The position numbers and the translations under genes were made by a program. The notes beneath the pieces are model-generated. The model was not told the DNA's origin. It saw only the letters and a program-made list of their open reading frames with translations, and ran no database searches. From Tumebacillus lacus (GTDB taxonomy: Bacteria > Bacillota > Bacilli > Tumebacillales > Tumebacillaceae), in the NCBI RefSeq assembly GCF_026410385.1, contig NZ_JAPMLT010000011.1, positions 109,812 through 173,811 on the forward strand: a DNA stretch of 64,000 bases, written 5' to 3'. Shown piece by piece: positions 52,173 to 60,028 of the stretch. The number at the start of each line of letters is the position of its first letter. Within the stretch, counting starts at the first letter, position 1.

Positions 52173-52246
52173 GCGGGTGTAGTTCAATGGTAGAACTCCA
52201 GCCTTCCAAGCTGGTCGCGTGGGTTCGATTCCCATCACCCGCTCCA
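52173..52246 (+). tRNA. tRNA-Gly (anticodon TCC)
   Basis: Acceptor GCGGGTG/CACCCGC, anticodon stem CCAGC/GCTGG with loop CTTCCAA, T-loop TTCGATT, encoded CCA. Confidence 0.97.
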
Positions 52247-52250
52247 ATCT

Positions 52251-52665
52251 ACGTAAGAGACATGTGCGCAATCGCGCCGGATGCCCTCGGGTATCCGGTG
52301 AGGAAAGTCCACGCTCGCCCGGGCTGTGATGCCCGGAGTTCGGATGCCTGACGAATCAATAAGTCAGGGCACCCTGCAAAGGGTGACGGCAGGGAAAGGA
52401 GCTACGTCCCTCGGGATATGCTCTCAATACCTTGAAAGTGCCACAGTGACGAATCTCTCTGGAAACGGAGAGGGTGGAACGAGGTAAACCCCATCTGCGA
52501 GAAACCCAAATTTTGGTCGGGGAACTGCTCAAAGGGAACCAAGAACTGATGAGCGGATCGGTGTGCACACACCGATAGATAGATGATTGCTCCTACTGGT
52601 GCGAGGTCTTATCAGCCGTTTGCAGCACGGAGGAACAAAACGTGGCTTACAACAGTCTCGAACGT
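52251..52665 (+). ncRNA. rnpB: RNase P RNA (B type)
   Basis: This is the catalytic RNA that removes tRNA 5' leaders. The ends pair as P1 (ACGTAAGAGAC with GTCTCGAACGT). The universal GAGGAAAGTCC segment follows the 5' stem, and ACAAAACGTGGCTTAC, matching the conserved 3' core, precedes the 3' end. Length of about 415 nt and layout fit the Bacillus (B) type. It lies 4 bp after tRNA-Gly and 24 bp before tRNA-Thr copy 2, so it probably helps process its own transcript. Confidence 0.92.
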
Positions 52666-52689
52666 GATAACCCCTCTGTTTCAACTTTT

Positions 52690-52765
52690 GCCGATGTAGC
52701 TCAGCTGATAGAGCAATCGATTCGTAATCGATAGGTCGCAGGTTTGAGTCCTGTCATCGGCACCA
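52690..52765 (+). tRNA. tRNA-Thr (anticodon CGT), copy 2, with A19-T56
   Basis: The cloverleaf is complete: acceptor GCCGATG/CATCGGC, anticodon arm identical to copy 1, encoded CCA. The D-loop is AGCTGATA (A at 19 instead of G) and the T-loop is TTTGAGT (T at 56 instead of C). Thus the near-universal G19-C56 elbow pair has become A19-U56. Pairing is preserved, so it is probably functional, though a decaying or specialised copy is possible. Confidence 0.92.
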
Positions 52766-52782
52766 CATGAGCATCAAACGAG

Positions 52783-52818
52783 AAAGGCGGTTCTTCTTCG
52801 GAAGAGCCGCCTTTTTTG
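52783..52818 (+). terminator. terminator of the tRNA-Gly/rnpB/tRNA-Thr unit
   Basis: AGGCGGTTCTTC pairs with GAAGAGCCGCCT (one wobble) around a short apex, then T6. Confidence 0.9.
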
Positions 52819-52831
52819 TGTTTCTGAGTTT

Positions 52832-52927
52832 GCGTTCTCGACAGAAAACGCACCCACTTGCCGTCGAAATATTTTGCCCGGCAAGCGTCATGTTTTGACA
52901 CCCTCCGCAATAGACTTGTACTATACT
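52832..52927 (+). promoter_or_regulatory. spoIIG-type promoter with Spo0A-box-like elements
   Basis: TTGACA (52895-52900) and TATACT (52922-52927) are 21 bp apart. The B. subtilis spoIIG promoter has the same hexamers with an unusual 22-bp spacing and needs Spo0A~P. Candidate 0A boxes (TGTCGAA consensus) are CGTCGAA at 52862-52868 and, on the opposite strand, CTCGACA at 52837-52843, each 6 of 7. It sits 42 bp before spoIIGA. Confidence 0.7.
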
Positions 52928-52968
52928 GGAAATCAATCGGCGTACCATGTTTGGTGGTGAACTCAAAA

Positions 52969-53934
52969 ATGCCCGTCGTCTATCTCGATGTGATCTGGTT
53001 GATCAATTTTGGTTTGGACGGGTTTATCTTGCTGGTGACGGCGTTCCTCGCCCGCCGGCGGGTCGCTTGGTTTCGGACGATCGGCGCGTCTGCAATCGGG
53101 GCGTCCTACGCACTCTTTCTGTTTTTCCCGGCCATGTCGGCCCTGTTGACATTTGTCTGCAAACTGCTCTTTTCCGCGTTGATGGTCTGGCTCGCCTTCA
53201 AACCGAAAGGGGTGTGGGACTTTGGCAAGATGCTGGGGTTGTTTTACCTCGCCTCCTTTTTAACCGGAGGAGCCGCCTATGCGGTCAACAACTTTTTCGG
53301 TCAGGTCTCGATCCAAAACGGCCTGATGCTGGTCTCGGGCCAAACGGTGTGGATGCAACAGACCACCTTTGTCCTGATCCTGCTCGCTCTGCCGCTCGTC
53401 TACTTCCTTGGCAAGAGCGCTTGGAAACGGTTGGCCACCTTGCGCCAACGCGAACAGAATTATATGGAAGTGATCGTGCAGCTCGCAGACAGACAAGTCT
53501 CATTTTGCGGCCTGCTCGATACGGGCAACGCCCTGACCGATCCGCTGTCCCGGCTGCCGGTCACCGTGGCGGACTGGGAACTGTTCCGCGACTGGTTGCC
53601 CGTTTCGTTAACAGAAGGTTTCGAAACAGGACAGGACATCTCGCTGTCGCTCGGTGAGGCCGGGATCGACGACGAGACATGGCAGGCCAGATTTCGACTC
53701 GTCCCGTATCGCGGGGTGGGCGGAACGATGGGCATGCTGCTCGCGTTTCAACCGGATCGCGTGCTGATCCGGGAAGGGGAGGGAGAGCGCGTCTGCCCGC
53801 GCGTATTGATCGCGCTCAACCCGAAGCCGCTCGCCGGCGACGGCAGCTACCGGGCGATCCTGCATCCTGCGATGGCGGGGGAGGGGAGTCGGGAAGCAAC
53901 GAACTACACCGTACACGCAGACCAAGCCGGTTAA
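52969..53934 (+). CDS. spoIIGA: sigma-E processing peptidase SpoIIGA
   Basis: This 321-residue protein has five N-terminal membrane helices (from [21 protein letters not shown] on) and a C-terminal aspartic-protease domain with [18 protein letters not shown], the catalytic Asp motif. It cleaves pro-sigma-E in the mother-cell septal membrane when signalled by SpoIIR. The ATG at 52969 follows GGTGGTGA. It lies directly upstream of its substrate gene sigE and behind a Spo0A-type promoter. Confidence 0.95.
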   Translation: MPVVYLDVIWLINFGLDGFILLVTAFLARRRVAWFRTIGASAIGASYALFLFFPAMSALLTFVCKLLFSALMVWLAFKPKGVWDFGKMLGLFYLASFLTGGAAYAVNNFFGQVSIQNGLMLVSGQTVWMQQTTFVLILLALPLVYFLGKSAWKRLATLRQREQNYMEVIVQLADRQVSFCGLLDTGNALTDPLSRLPVTVADWELFRDWLPVSLTEGFETGQDISLSLGEAGIDDETWQARFRLVPYRGVGGTMGMLLAFQPDRVLIREGEGERVCPRVLIALNPKPLAGDGSYRAILHPAMAGEGSREATNYTVHADQAG

Positions 53935-53966
53935 GCGTTTTGCGAGGAAGCAAGGAAAGGGGACGA

Positions 53967-54710
53967 ATGTGTACCATGCGAGTACCGATACCGTTCAAAC
54001 TGCGGCTGCAAGCCCGCATCTGGCTCTTGAAACTCATGTTCCGATTTGGAGGCAGCCCGGAGGAGATCTACTATGTCGGAGGCAGTGAAGCCCTGCCGCC
54101 GCCGCTGACCCGTGAAGAGGAAGAGTACCTCCTCGCCAAGCTCCCGACCAAAGACGAAGCGGTTCGTGCCGTGCTGATCGAGCGCAACCTGCGCCTGGTC
54201 GTCTACATCGCCCGCAAGTTCGAAAACACCGGGATCAACATCGAAGACCTCGTCTCCATCGGCACGATCGGACTGATCAAGGCGGTCAACACGTTCGACC
54301 CGGAGAAAAAAATCAAACTCGCCACCTATGCGTCGCGCTGCATCGAGAACGAGATCCTGATGTTCCTGCGCCGCAACAACAAGATCCGTTCGGAAGTCTC
54401 CTTTGACGAACCGCTCAACGTCGACTGGGACGGCAATGAACTTTTGCTCTCCGACGTGCTCGGCACCGAGAACGACACGATCTACCGCAACATCGAAGAA
54501 CAGGTTGACCGCAAGTTGCTCTACAAAGCGCTGGAAAAGCTCTCCGAACGCGAGCGCAAGATCATGGAAATGCGCTTTGGACTGGCGGACGGCAAAGAGA
54601 TGACGCAGAAGGATGTGGCCGATCTGCTGGGCATTTCCCAGTCGTATATCTCGCGTTTGGAGAAGAGAATTATCAAGCGATTGCGGAAAGAATTCAACAA
54701 AATGCTGTAG
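53967..54710 (+). CDS. sigE: sporulation sigma factor sigma-E (pro-sigma-E)
   Basis: This sigma factor of 247 residues (244 from ATG 53976) directs early mother-cell transcription. The N-terminal pro-sequence ([17 protein letters not shown]) is amphipathic, and the processing region [16 protein letters not shown] matches B. subtilis SigE. Region 2 ([40 protein letters not shown]) and region 4 ([20 protein letters not shown]) are intact. ATG 53967 is favoured by spacing from AAGGAAAGGGG. It is 32 bp after spoIIGA. Confidence 0.97.
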   Translation: MCTMRVPIPFKLRLQARIWLLKLMFRFGGSPEEIYYVGGSEALPPPLTREEEEYLLAKLPTKDEAVRAVLIERNLRLVVYIARKFENTGINIEDLVSIGTIGLIKAVNTFDPEKKIKLATYASRCIENEILMFLRRNNKIRSEVSFDEPLNVDWDGNELLLSDVLGTENDTIYRNIEEQVDRKLLYKALEKLSERERKIMEMRFGLADGKEMTQKDVADLLGISQSYISRLEKRIIKRLRKEFNKML

Positions 54711-54712
54711 TG

Positions 54713-54739
54713 CATATATCTCCCTCCCTTGGTAATACT
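54713..54739 (+). promoter_or_regulatory. candidate forespore (sigma-F/G-type) promoter of sigG
   Basis: GCATA (54713-54717) and TAATACT (54733-54739) are 15 bp apart, loosely like the sigma-G pattern GNATR-N15-18-CATNNTA. In B. subtilis sigG has its own forespore promoter in the same interval. Weak match. Confidence 0.35.
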
Positions 54740-54766
54740 GTCTACAACCGAGGAGGGAGTTACTCG

Positions 54767-55546
54767 ATGAAGCGAAACAAAGTTGAAATTTGTGGAGTGA
54801 ACACGGCACAACTTCCCGTACTCACCAATGCGGTCATGCGCGAACTTTTTGTTCAATTGCAAGACGGCCAACTGCACGCTCGCGAGAAGTTGGTCAACGG
54901 CAATCTGCGCTTGGTGTTGTCGGTGATTCAACGGTTCAACAACCGGGGAGAGTATGTGGACGACCTCTTCCAAGTCGGTTGCATCGGCCTGATGAAGGCG
55001 ATCGACAATTTTGACCTCAGCCAGAACGTGAAGTTCTCGACGTATGCGGTTCCGATGATCGTCGGTGAAATCAGGCGGTATCTGCGCGACAACAACCCGA
55101 TTCGCGTCTCTCGTTCCCTGCGCGACATCGCCTACAAGGCGCTGCAAGTCCGCGACAGCCTGACCAACGAAAAGCTTCGTGAGCCGTCGATTCTCGAGAT
55201 CTCCCAGGCGATGGACGTCCCGAAGGAAGACGTCGTCTTTGCCTTGGACGCGATCCAAGACCCGGTGTCACTGTTTGAACCGATCTACCATGACGGCGGC
55301 GACCCGATCTACGTGATGGATCAGTTGAGCGACGAGCGCAACCAAGACAACCTCTGGGTCGAAGAGATCTCGATCCGCGAGGCGTTGCAAAAGCTCAACG
55401 ACCGGGAGAAGCGCATCCTCTCGATGCGGTTTTTCGAAGGCAAGACGCAGATGGAAGTGGCCGAAGAAATCGGCATCTCACAAGCCCAAGTCTCTCGTCT
55501 GGAGAAGGCGGCCATCCATCACATGCACAAATTCATAAAAACCTAA
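54767..55546 (+). CDS. sigG: sporulation sigma factor sigma-G
   Basis: This 259-residue forespore sigma factor follows sigE as in B. subtilis. The N-terminal KRNKVEICGVNTAQLPVLTN is characteristic. Region 2 (NRGEYVDDLFQVGCIGLMKA, NVKFSTYAVPMIVGEIRRYL), region 3 (DNNPIRVSRSLRDIAYKALQ) and region 4 (TQMEVAEEIGISQAQVSRLE) are complete. The ATG at 54767 follows GAGGAGGGAG. A terminator follows. Confidence 0.97.
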   Translation: MKRNKVEICGVNTAQLPVLTNAVMRELFVQLQDGQLHAREKLVNGNLRLVLSVIQRFNNRGEYVDDLFQVGCIGLMKAIDNFDLSQNVKFSTYAVPMIVGEIRRYLRDNNPIRVSRSLRDIAYKALQVRDSLTNEKLREPSILEISQAMDVPKEDVVFALDAIQDPVSLFEPIYHDGGDPIYVMDQLSDERNQDNLWVEEISIREALQKLNDREKRILSMRFFEGKTQMEVAEEIGISQAQVSRLEKAAIHHMHKFIKT

Positions 55547-55564
55547 ATCCAAAACAAGATCACA

Positions 55565-55595
55565 AAGGTCGCGCTCTTCACGCGACTTTTTTCTT
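55565..55595 (+). terminator. Rho-independent terminator after sigG
   Basis: AGGTCGCG pairs with CGCGACTT (one wobble) around CTCTTCA, then T-rich sequence TTTTCTTT. Confidence 0.85.
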
Positions 55596-55598
55596 TGT

Positions 55599-55625
55599 CC
55601 TGACATATATATGTAGCATGTCAGG
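55599..55625. promoter_or_regulatory. inverted repeat upstream of ylmC
   Basis: CCTGACAT and ATGTCAGG are perfect 8-bp arms around ATATATGTAGC, 17 bp before ylmC. It covers where a promoter -10 or the ribosome site would lie, so it could be an operator or a translation-controlling hairpin. Confidence 0.5.
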
Positions 55626-55642
55626 CAAAGCGAGGCGAGTCT

Positions 55643-55933
55643 ATGATTAAAATCTCCGAACTGCAGTCCAAAGATGTGGTCAGCATCGCGGACGGAAAGC
55701 GGCTCGGCCAGATCGGCGATTTGGACATCGACTTGGAGAACGGAATGATCCGCGCGATCGTCGTGCCGGCACAGGGTCGGTTCTTGGGCATGTTCGGCAA
55801 TGGCCAGGAGTACGTGATCCCGTGGAGCCAAATCGTCAAGATCGGCGCCGATGTGGTGTTGGTCGAACTGCGTCCGGCGCACGAGTCGGGCTATCTGCCG
55901 CCGCGTTCGGGTTCTTCCTCGGGCGGCTTCTAA
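55643..55933 (+). CDS. ylmC: PRC-barrel protein, YlmC/YmxH family
   Basis: This 96-residue PRC-barrel protein (KISELQSKDVVSIADGKRLG ... YVIPWSQIVKIGADVVLVEL) follows sigG as ylmC does in B. subtilis. The family is tied to sporulation by context and expression, but its biochemical role is unknown. A Gly/Ser/Pro-rich tail ends the protein. Confidence 0.9.
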   Translation: MIKISELQSKDVVSIADGKRLGQIGDLDIDLENGMIRAIVVPAQGRFLGMFGNGQEYVIPWSQIVKIGADVVLVELRPAHESGYLPPRSGSSSGGF

Positions 55934-55938
55934 GGATC

Positions 55939-55982
55939 AGGGATTTCATTCTTAGTGTGTGATTAAGAATGGAGTCCCTTTC
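55939..55982 (+). terminator. Rho-independent terminator after ylmC
   Basis: AGGGATTTCATTCTTA pairs with TAAGAATGGAGTCCCT apart from an internal mismatch bubble; a short TTTCG tail follows. Confidence 0.75.
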
Positions 55983-56049
55983 GTTTTGGCAAATAAATAT
56001 GGTACGATTTGTAGAAAGACTTGGGGATTGAGGAAAGGATGAGTCAATC

Positions 56050-56826
56050 GTGAACATACCGGGTATCCTCGCAACGTTTACCGAACGCCGCAACGGAGTG
56101 AGCGAGCGTCCGTTTGCCGGGTGCAACCTCGGCCTGCATGTCGGCGACGACCCGGTCCGCGTGATCGCCAATCGCGAGCGAGTGGCAGGCCGGATCGGCA
56201 TCCCGCTGGATCGTTGGGTGGCGGGCGAGCAGGTGCACGGCGCGACAGTCACCGTCGTCACGGAAGAGATGGCCGGACGTGGGGCTCGCGACATGGAGTC
56301 GCTTTTGCCGGCGACCGATGCGCTGATCACAGACGTGCCGGGCGTGGCATTGACCACCTACGCGGCCGACTGCGTGCCGGTGCTGCTGGCCGATCCGCAC
56401 AGACGGGCGGTCGGCGCGGCGCACGCAGGGTGGAAAGGCACCGTCGCCAAGATCGTCGCCCGTACGGTGGAGTCGCTTCACACGACGTACGGCTGCGACC
56501 CGTCGGACGTCCATGCGGTGATCGGGCCGTCGATCGGGCCTTGCTGCTATGAAGTGGACGAGCGAGTGGCCGATCAGGTGCGGGCTGCGTTTGCAGAGCG
56601 GGCAGACCGGCTGTTGACCCCGAATGAAAACGGACGCTGGCAGCTCGATCTCTGGCAGGCCAATGTCGAAGCTCTGCTGGAAGCCGGTGTGCCGGCTGCG
56701 CATATCGAGCGGGAAGACCGCTGCACCGCCTGCGGGGTAGAGGCGCTGTATTCCTACCGCAAAGAAGGGCAGACGGGCCGCCATGCCGGAATCGTCGCGC
56801 TCTTGCAGGAAAAAGGTGGCGCGTAG
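56050..56826 (+). CDS. pgeF: peptidoglycan editing factor PgeF / multicopper polyphenol-oxidase-like (YlmD, YfiH, DUF152)
   Basis: This 258-residue DUF152 protein has the metal/active-site motifs TTYAADCVPVLLADP, GAAHAGWKGTVAKIV (His) and GPSIGPCCYEVDE (Cys). In E. coli the homologue removes wrongly added L-Ser from UDP-MurNAc; relatives also act as purine nucleoside phosphorylases or laccase-like oxidases. It starts at GTG 56050 behind GAGGAAAGG. It is followed by ylmE, sepF, ylmG and ylmH, the conserved division-linked cluster. Confidence 0.92.
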   Translation: MNIPGILATFTERRNGVSERPFAGCNLGLHVGDDPVRVIANRERVAGRIGIPLDRWVAGEQVHGATVTVVTEEMAGRGARDMESLLPATDALITDVPGVALTTYAADCVPVLLADPHRRAVGAAHAGWKGTVAKIVARTVESLHTTYGCDPSDVHAVIGPSIGPCCYEVDERVADQVRAAFAERADRLLTPNENGRWQLDLWQANVEALLEAGVPAAHIEREDRCTACGVEALYSYRKEGQTGRHAGIVALLQEKGGA

Positions 56827-56867
56827 GCGTATATATACCTATTGTCATGTACGGGAGGATCTGTGAA

Positions 56868-57557
56868 ATGGAGTATGGGCAGAGACTGATCGAGATCAAA
56901 GACCGCATTGCAGCCGCCTGTCAGCGTGTGGGTCGTGACCCTGATGAGGTGACGATTGTCGCGGTGACCAAATACATCGGCGCAGATGAGACGGCCGCCC
57001 TCGTGGAGGCCGGGCAGCAAGACCTCGGCGAAAACCGCCTGCAGGTCGCTCTGCCGAAACTCGATGCGCTGGCGGAGCGGGCTCCCGGCGTGAGATGGCA
57101 TTACATCGGCAGTTTGCAGACGAACAAAGTCAAAGAAGTGCTCCAACGCTTTCACCTGATCCACTCGTTGGATCGGTTGTCTTTGGCAATGGAGATCGAT
57201 AAACGGGCCCGGGCTCTCGGGATCACCGTGCCCTGCCTCGTGCAGGTCAACGTGTCCGGCGAAGAGTCGAAGGGCGGGTTTGCCCCTGAGGAGGTCGCCG
57301 CGTTTTTGGGCCATCTCGCCGAGATGCCCGGGATCGAGGTACAGGGCTTCATGACGATGGCTCCGGCCGACGTCGATCCGGAAGCAGCCCGCCCGGTATT
57401 TCGCGGATTGCGCGAGTTGCGCGACCGCTGGCTCGCCGAAGGGACCGCTCCGGCCACCGCCACCCGCTTGTCGATGGGAATGTCGGGAGATTTTGAGATT
57501 GCCGTGGAAGAGGGTGCTGCGTTCGTGAGGATCGGCAGCATATTGGTGAAACCATAA
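56868..57557 (+). CDS. ylmE: YggS/YlmE-family pyridoxal-phosphate homeostasis protein (PLPBP)
   Basis: This 229-residue alanine-racemase-fold protein binds PLP on the lysine in VAVTKYIGADE and the phosphate near RLSMGMSGDFEIAVEEGAAFVRIG. It has no racemase second domain; the family maintains free PLP and amino-acid balance. The ATG at 56868 follows GGGAGG. It lies directly upstream of sepF, an association conserved across Gram-positives and cyanobacteria. Confidence 0.94.
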   Translation: MEYGQRLIEIKDRIAAACQRVGRDPDEVTIVAVTKYIGADETAALVEAGQQDLGENRLQVALPKLDALAERAPGVRWHYIGSLQTNKVKEVLQRFHLIHSLDRLSLAMEIDKRARALGITVPCLVQVNVSGEESKGGFAPEEVAAFLGHLAEMPGIEVQGFMTMAPADVDPEAARPVFRGLRELRDRWLAEGTAPATATRLSMGMSGDFEIAVEEGAAFVRIGSILVKP

Positions 57558-57573
57558 TGGAGGTCGTACAGGT

Positions 57574-58023
57574 ATGTTTCAAAAGATGATGACGTTCCTC
57601 GGGCTGTCGGACGAAGAGCCGCAGGTCCGGGCGGAAGAACAAGAAGAACAGCAAGCACAGCCCGACGGCGTCGTGCCTTTGAAGCGACCCGGCACCGTCG
57701 TCTCCTTGCACACGCAAAAACAGGTGCGCGTCTTTCTCGCGGAGCCTGAGTCTTACGAGGACGCGCAAGGCATCGCCGATCATCTGCGCAACCGTCGGCC
57801 GGTCGTGGTCAACCTGCACCGCTGCCCGCTCGATGAGGCGCGCCGAGTGATCGACTTTATCAGCGGTTGCACGTATGCGTTGGGCGGCACCATGCAAAAA
57901 CTGGGTCACAACATCTTCCTTTGTGCCCCGGAGAACATCGACATTCAAGGCCAGATCTCGGACGCCTTGGCCGAGATGCCGCAGGGCCCGGTCGACGGTT
58001 CGAACAAATTCAACACGAGGTGA
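57574..58023 (+). CDS. sepF: cell division protein SepF
   Basis: This 149-residue protein has an N-terminal amphipathic membrane helix (MFQKMMTFLGL), an acidic Gln-rich linker and the SepF domain (VFLAEPESYEDAQGIADHLR ... RVIDFISGCTYALGG). It forms curved polymers that bind the FtsZ C-terminal peptide and tether it to the septum. The start is 16 bp after ylmE; ylmG starts 3 bp after its stop. Confidence 0.95.
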   Translation: MFQKMMTFLGLSDEEPQVRAEEQEEQQAQPDGVVPLKRPGTVVSLHTQKQVRVFLAEPESYEDAQGIADHLRNRRPVVVNLHRCPLDEARRVIDFISGCTYALGGTMQKLGHNIFLCAPENIDIQGQISDALAEMPQGPVDGSNKFNTR

Positions 58024-58026
58024 CCA

Positions 58027-58305
58027 ATGAGCAATCAGTTGATGTATTACGTAGCCCGCATTTTGGAGTTGTACTCCTACGTGCTGATCGCCCGCGTTCT
58101 GATGTCGTGGGTGCCGGACGTGGAACGCACGTCGATCGGCCGTTTCTTGGTAAAATTCACCGAGCCGTATCTCGGTTTCTTCCGTCGTTTCATTCCGCCG
58201 CTCCCGCTTGGCGGCGGCTACCTCGACCTGTCGCCGATCGTCGCGATCTTCGCCTGGCATTTTGTCACCGTCGGCGTGCTCAACGTGTTGAGCTGGATCT
58301 TGTAA
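58027..58305 (+). CDS. ylmG: YggT-family membrane protein (YlmG)
   Basis: This 92-residue protein has two hydrophobic helices and the YggT repeat features ARVLMSWVPDVERTSIGRFL and LSPIVAIFAWHFV. The family is linked to division and osmotic stress by context and to nucleoid/thylakoid arrangement in plastids; no activity is established. It is inside the sepF-ylmH operon. Confidence 0.93.
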   Translation: MSNQLMYYVARILELYSYVLIARVLMSWVPDVERTSIGRFLVKFTEPYLGFFRRFIPPLPLGGGYLDLSPIVAIFAWHFVTVGVLNVLSWIL

Positions 58306-58309
58306 GACG

Positions 58310-59092
58310 ATGAGGCGCGATGATGTGATGATGCACTATCGGCCGGAGGAGCGGCCGTTTGTCGACCGCACGATGGAGTTGGCGATGCGCGTCGATGAAC
58401 GGCAGTCGCCTGCTTTGACCGATTTTCTCGACCCGCGTCAAATCAAAATCACCGAGGCGATTGTCAATCGATTGCCTGATTTGAGCCTTCATCTCGATGG
58501 GGGCTCCTCTTTTGCTGAGCGCAAACGGGCGTTGCTCGTGCCGTCGTATTGGGCACCGGAGCCGGCCGATTTTGAGTTGGCGTTTTTGCGATTGGAGATC
58601 CCGGGTGACTACGTGTCTTTGTCGCATGGGGATTACCTCGGCTCGCTGGTCGGCCTGGGCTTGAAGCGGGCCAAACTGGGCGACTTCTCGGTGCAGGACG
58701 ACAGCTGCGACATCGTCGTCACCGGTGACATCGCCGACTACATCCGCCTGCACCTCTCGCAGGTGGGACGGGCAACTGTCCACGTGTCGGAAAACACGCG
58801 GGAGAAGCATCGGGCGGTGCAACACGAGTTTTCGGAGAAGGAATTCACCGTGATGTCGCTGCGTGTGGACGCGGTGGCGGGCGAAGCGTTCGGTCTTTCG
58901 CGCACCAAGGTGGTCGATCCGATCAAGAACGGCAAGTTGCAATTGAACTGGCAGACGATTGAAAATCCGGCGACCCCGGTCGAGGAAGGCGACGTCATCT
59001 CCTTGCGCGGGCACGGTCGAATCAAAGTCCTCGAAGTCGGCGGTCTGTCGCGCAAAGGGCGCACAATTCTTAAAGTTGGCAAATTTGTCTAA
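58310..59092 (+). CDS. ylmH: S4-domain RNA-binding protein YlmH
   Basis: This 260-residue protein has the two-part YlmH layout: an N-terminal domain (FLDPRQIKITEAIVNRLP ... LLGLxLKR-like LVGLGLKRAKLGD) and a C-terminal S4 domain (SLRVDAVAGEAFGLSRTKVV, VEEGDVISLRGHGRIKV). YlmH homologues act in ribosome rescue and quality control. Start is set at ATG 58310; no strong ribosome site is seen, so it may rely on coupling with ylmG 4 bp upstream. Confidence 0.92.
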   Translation: MRRDDVMMHYRPEERPFVDRTMELAMRVDERQSPALTDFLDPRQIKITEAIVNRLPDLSLHLDGGSSFAERKRALLVPSYWAPEPADFELAFLRLEIPGDYVSLSHGDYLGSLVGLGLKRAKLGDFSVQDDSCDIVVTGDIADYIRLHLSQVGRATVHVSENTREKHRAVQHEFSEKEFTVMSLRVDAVAGEAFGLSRTKVVDPIKNGKLQLNWQTIENPATPVEEGDVISLRGHGRIKVLEVGGLSRKGRTILKVGKFV

Positions 59093-59169
59093 AGGTCGGG
59101 AAGGAAAACGGCAAATATTGTCGAATTCACTTGCTTGACTACCTACACTTTTGGAGGTGCCTCGCAACC

Positions 59170-59661
59170 ATGCGTTTGACTCCGCTGGATATACACAACA
59201 AGGAGTTTGGCCGCTCGCTTCGCGGCTATAACGAAGACGAAGTAAACGAGTTTCTGGATCGTGTGATCAAGGACTACGAAGGGCTGATCCGCGAAAACCG
59301 CAACCTCGAAGAAAAACTGGTGACGATTGAAGAGCGTCTGGCTCATTTTCAAAATATCGAAGAAAGTCTGTCCAAGTCGATCATCGTCGCGCAGGAGACC
59401 GCCGAAGAAGTCAAAGCGAATGCGCGCAAAGAAGCTCAGTTGATTGTCAAGGAAGCGGAGAAAAACGCCGACCGCATCATCAACGAAGCGTTGACCAAGT
59501 CCCGTCGCATGGCGATGGAACTGGATGAAGTGCAAAAGCAAGCGGCCGTCTTCCGAGCTCGCCTGCGTTCGATGGTGGCTGCTCAGTTGGAACTGCTCGA
59601 CAGCGACAAATGGGAAGAAGTGCTGGAAGAGAAGACGATCCGGATCGCGACCGAGGAATAA
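59170..59661 (+). CDS. divIVA: DivIVA cell-pole/septum determinant
   Basis: This 163-residue coiled-coil protein senses negative membrane curvature. The N-terminal membrane-binding motif LTPLDIHNKEFGRSLRGYNEDEVNEFLDRV is diagnostic (shown here only as LTPLDIHNKEFGRSLRGYNE plus its continuation), followed by long heptad coiled coils. It positions division and polar proteins and helps chromosome anchoring in sporulation. The ATG at 59170 follows GGAGGTGCC. It is the last gene before ileS, as in B. subtilis. Confidence 0.96.
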   Translation: MRLTPLDIHNKEFGRSLRGYNEDEVNEFLDRVIKDYEGLIRENRNLEEKLVTIEERLAHFQNIEESLSKSIIVAQETAEEVKANARKEAQLIVKEAEKNADRIINEALTKSRRMAMELDEVQKQAAVFRARLRSMVAAQLELLDSDKWEEVLEEKTIRIATEE

Positions 59662-59673
59662 AACGGCGTCCGT

Positions 59674-59703
59674 TTGACAAGGCTAGTCAGCGTGGCATAT
59701 AAT
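59674..59703 (+). promoter_or_regulatory. sigma-A promoter of ileS
   Basis: A perfect TTGACA (59674-59679) and perfect TATAAT (59698-59703), 18 bp apart, just before the T-box leader. Confidence 0.9.
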
Positions 59704-59711
59704 GATCCTGA

Positions 59712-59998
59712 AATTTTTCCATACAAGACGTTGAACGGGAAGAGTACGGTCTGAAGAACTTTGCAGCGAACCGGGGTTGGTGCGAGCCGGGAAAGGGAAC
59801 AGACGGGAAAATCACCCGGGAGTCGTGTCTCGAACCTTTTTCCGATGGAATGGAGAAGGCAGTAGGCGGCACCGCTTGACCCACGTTACCGGGTTCGAAT
59901 GAGCGGTCGCCCACGGGCGGCAATCAGGGTGGTACCACGGGATACTTAAAACAAAGTCTCTCGTCCCTATTTTGTGATGGGGATGGGAGACTTTTTTG
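59712..59998 (+). promoter_or_regulatory. T-box leader controlling ileS
   Basis: This untranslated leader carries the T-box sequence AGGGTGGTACCACGG (59925-59939), which pairs with the acceptor end of uncharged tRNA to form the antiterminator. The Stem I region contains GAAGAGTA near 59738. An ATC codon with a following purine, in GGGAAAATCACCCGG near 59815, is the likely isoleucine specifier. A terminator at about 59956-59998 (AGTCTC...GGAGACT with T6) is the alternative fold. Low Ile-tRNA charging would allow ileS transcription. Confidence 0.93.
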
Positions 59999-60028
59999 CG
60001 TTTCACAGCACTGGAGGGACAGCAGATC

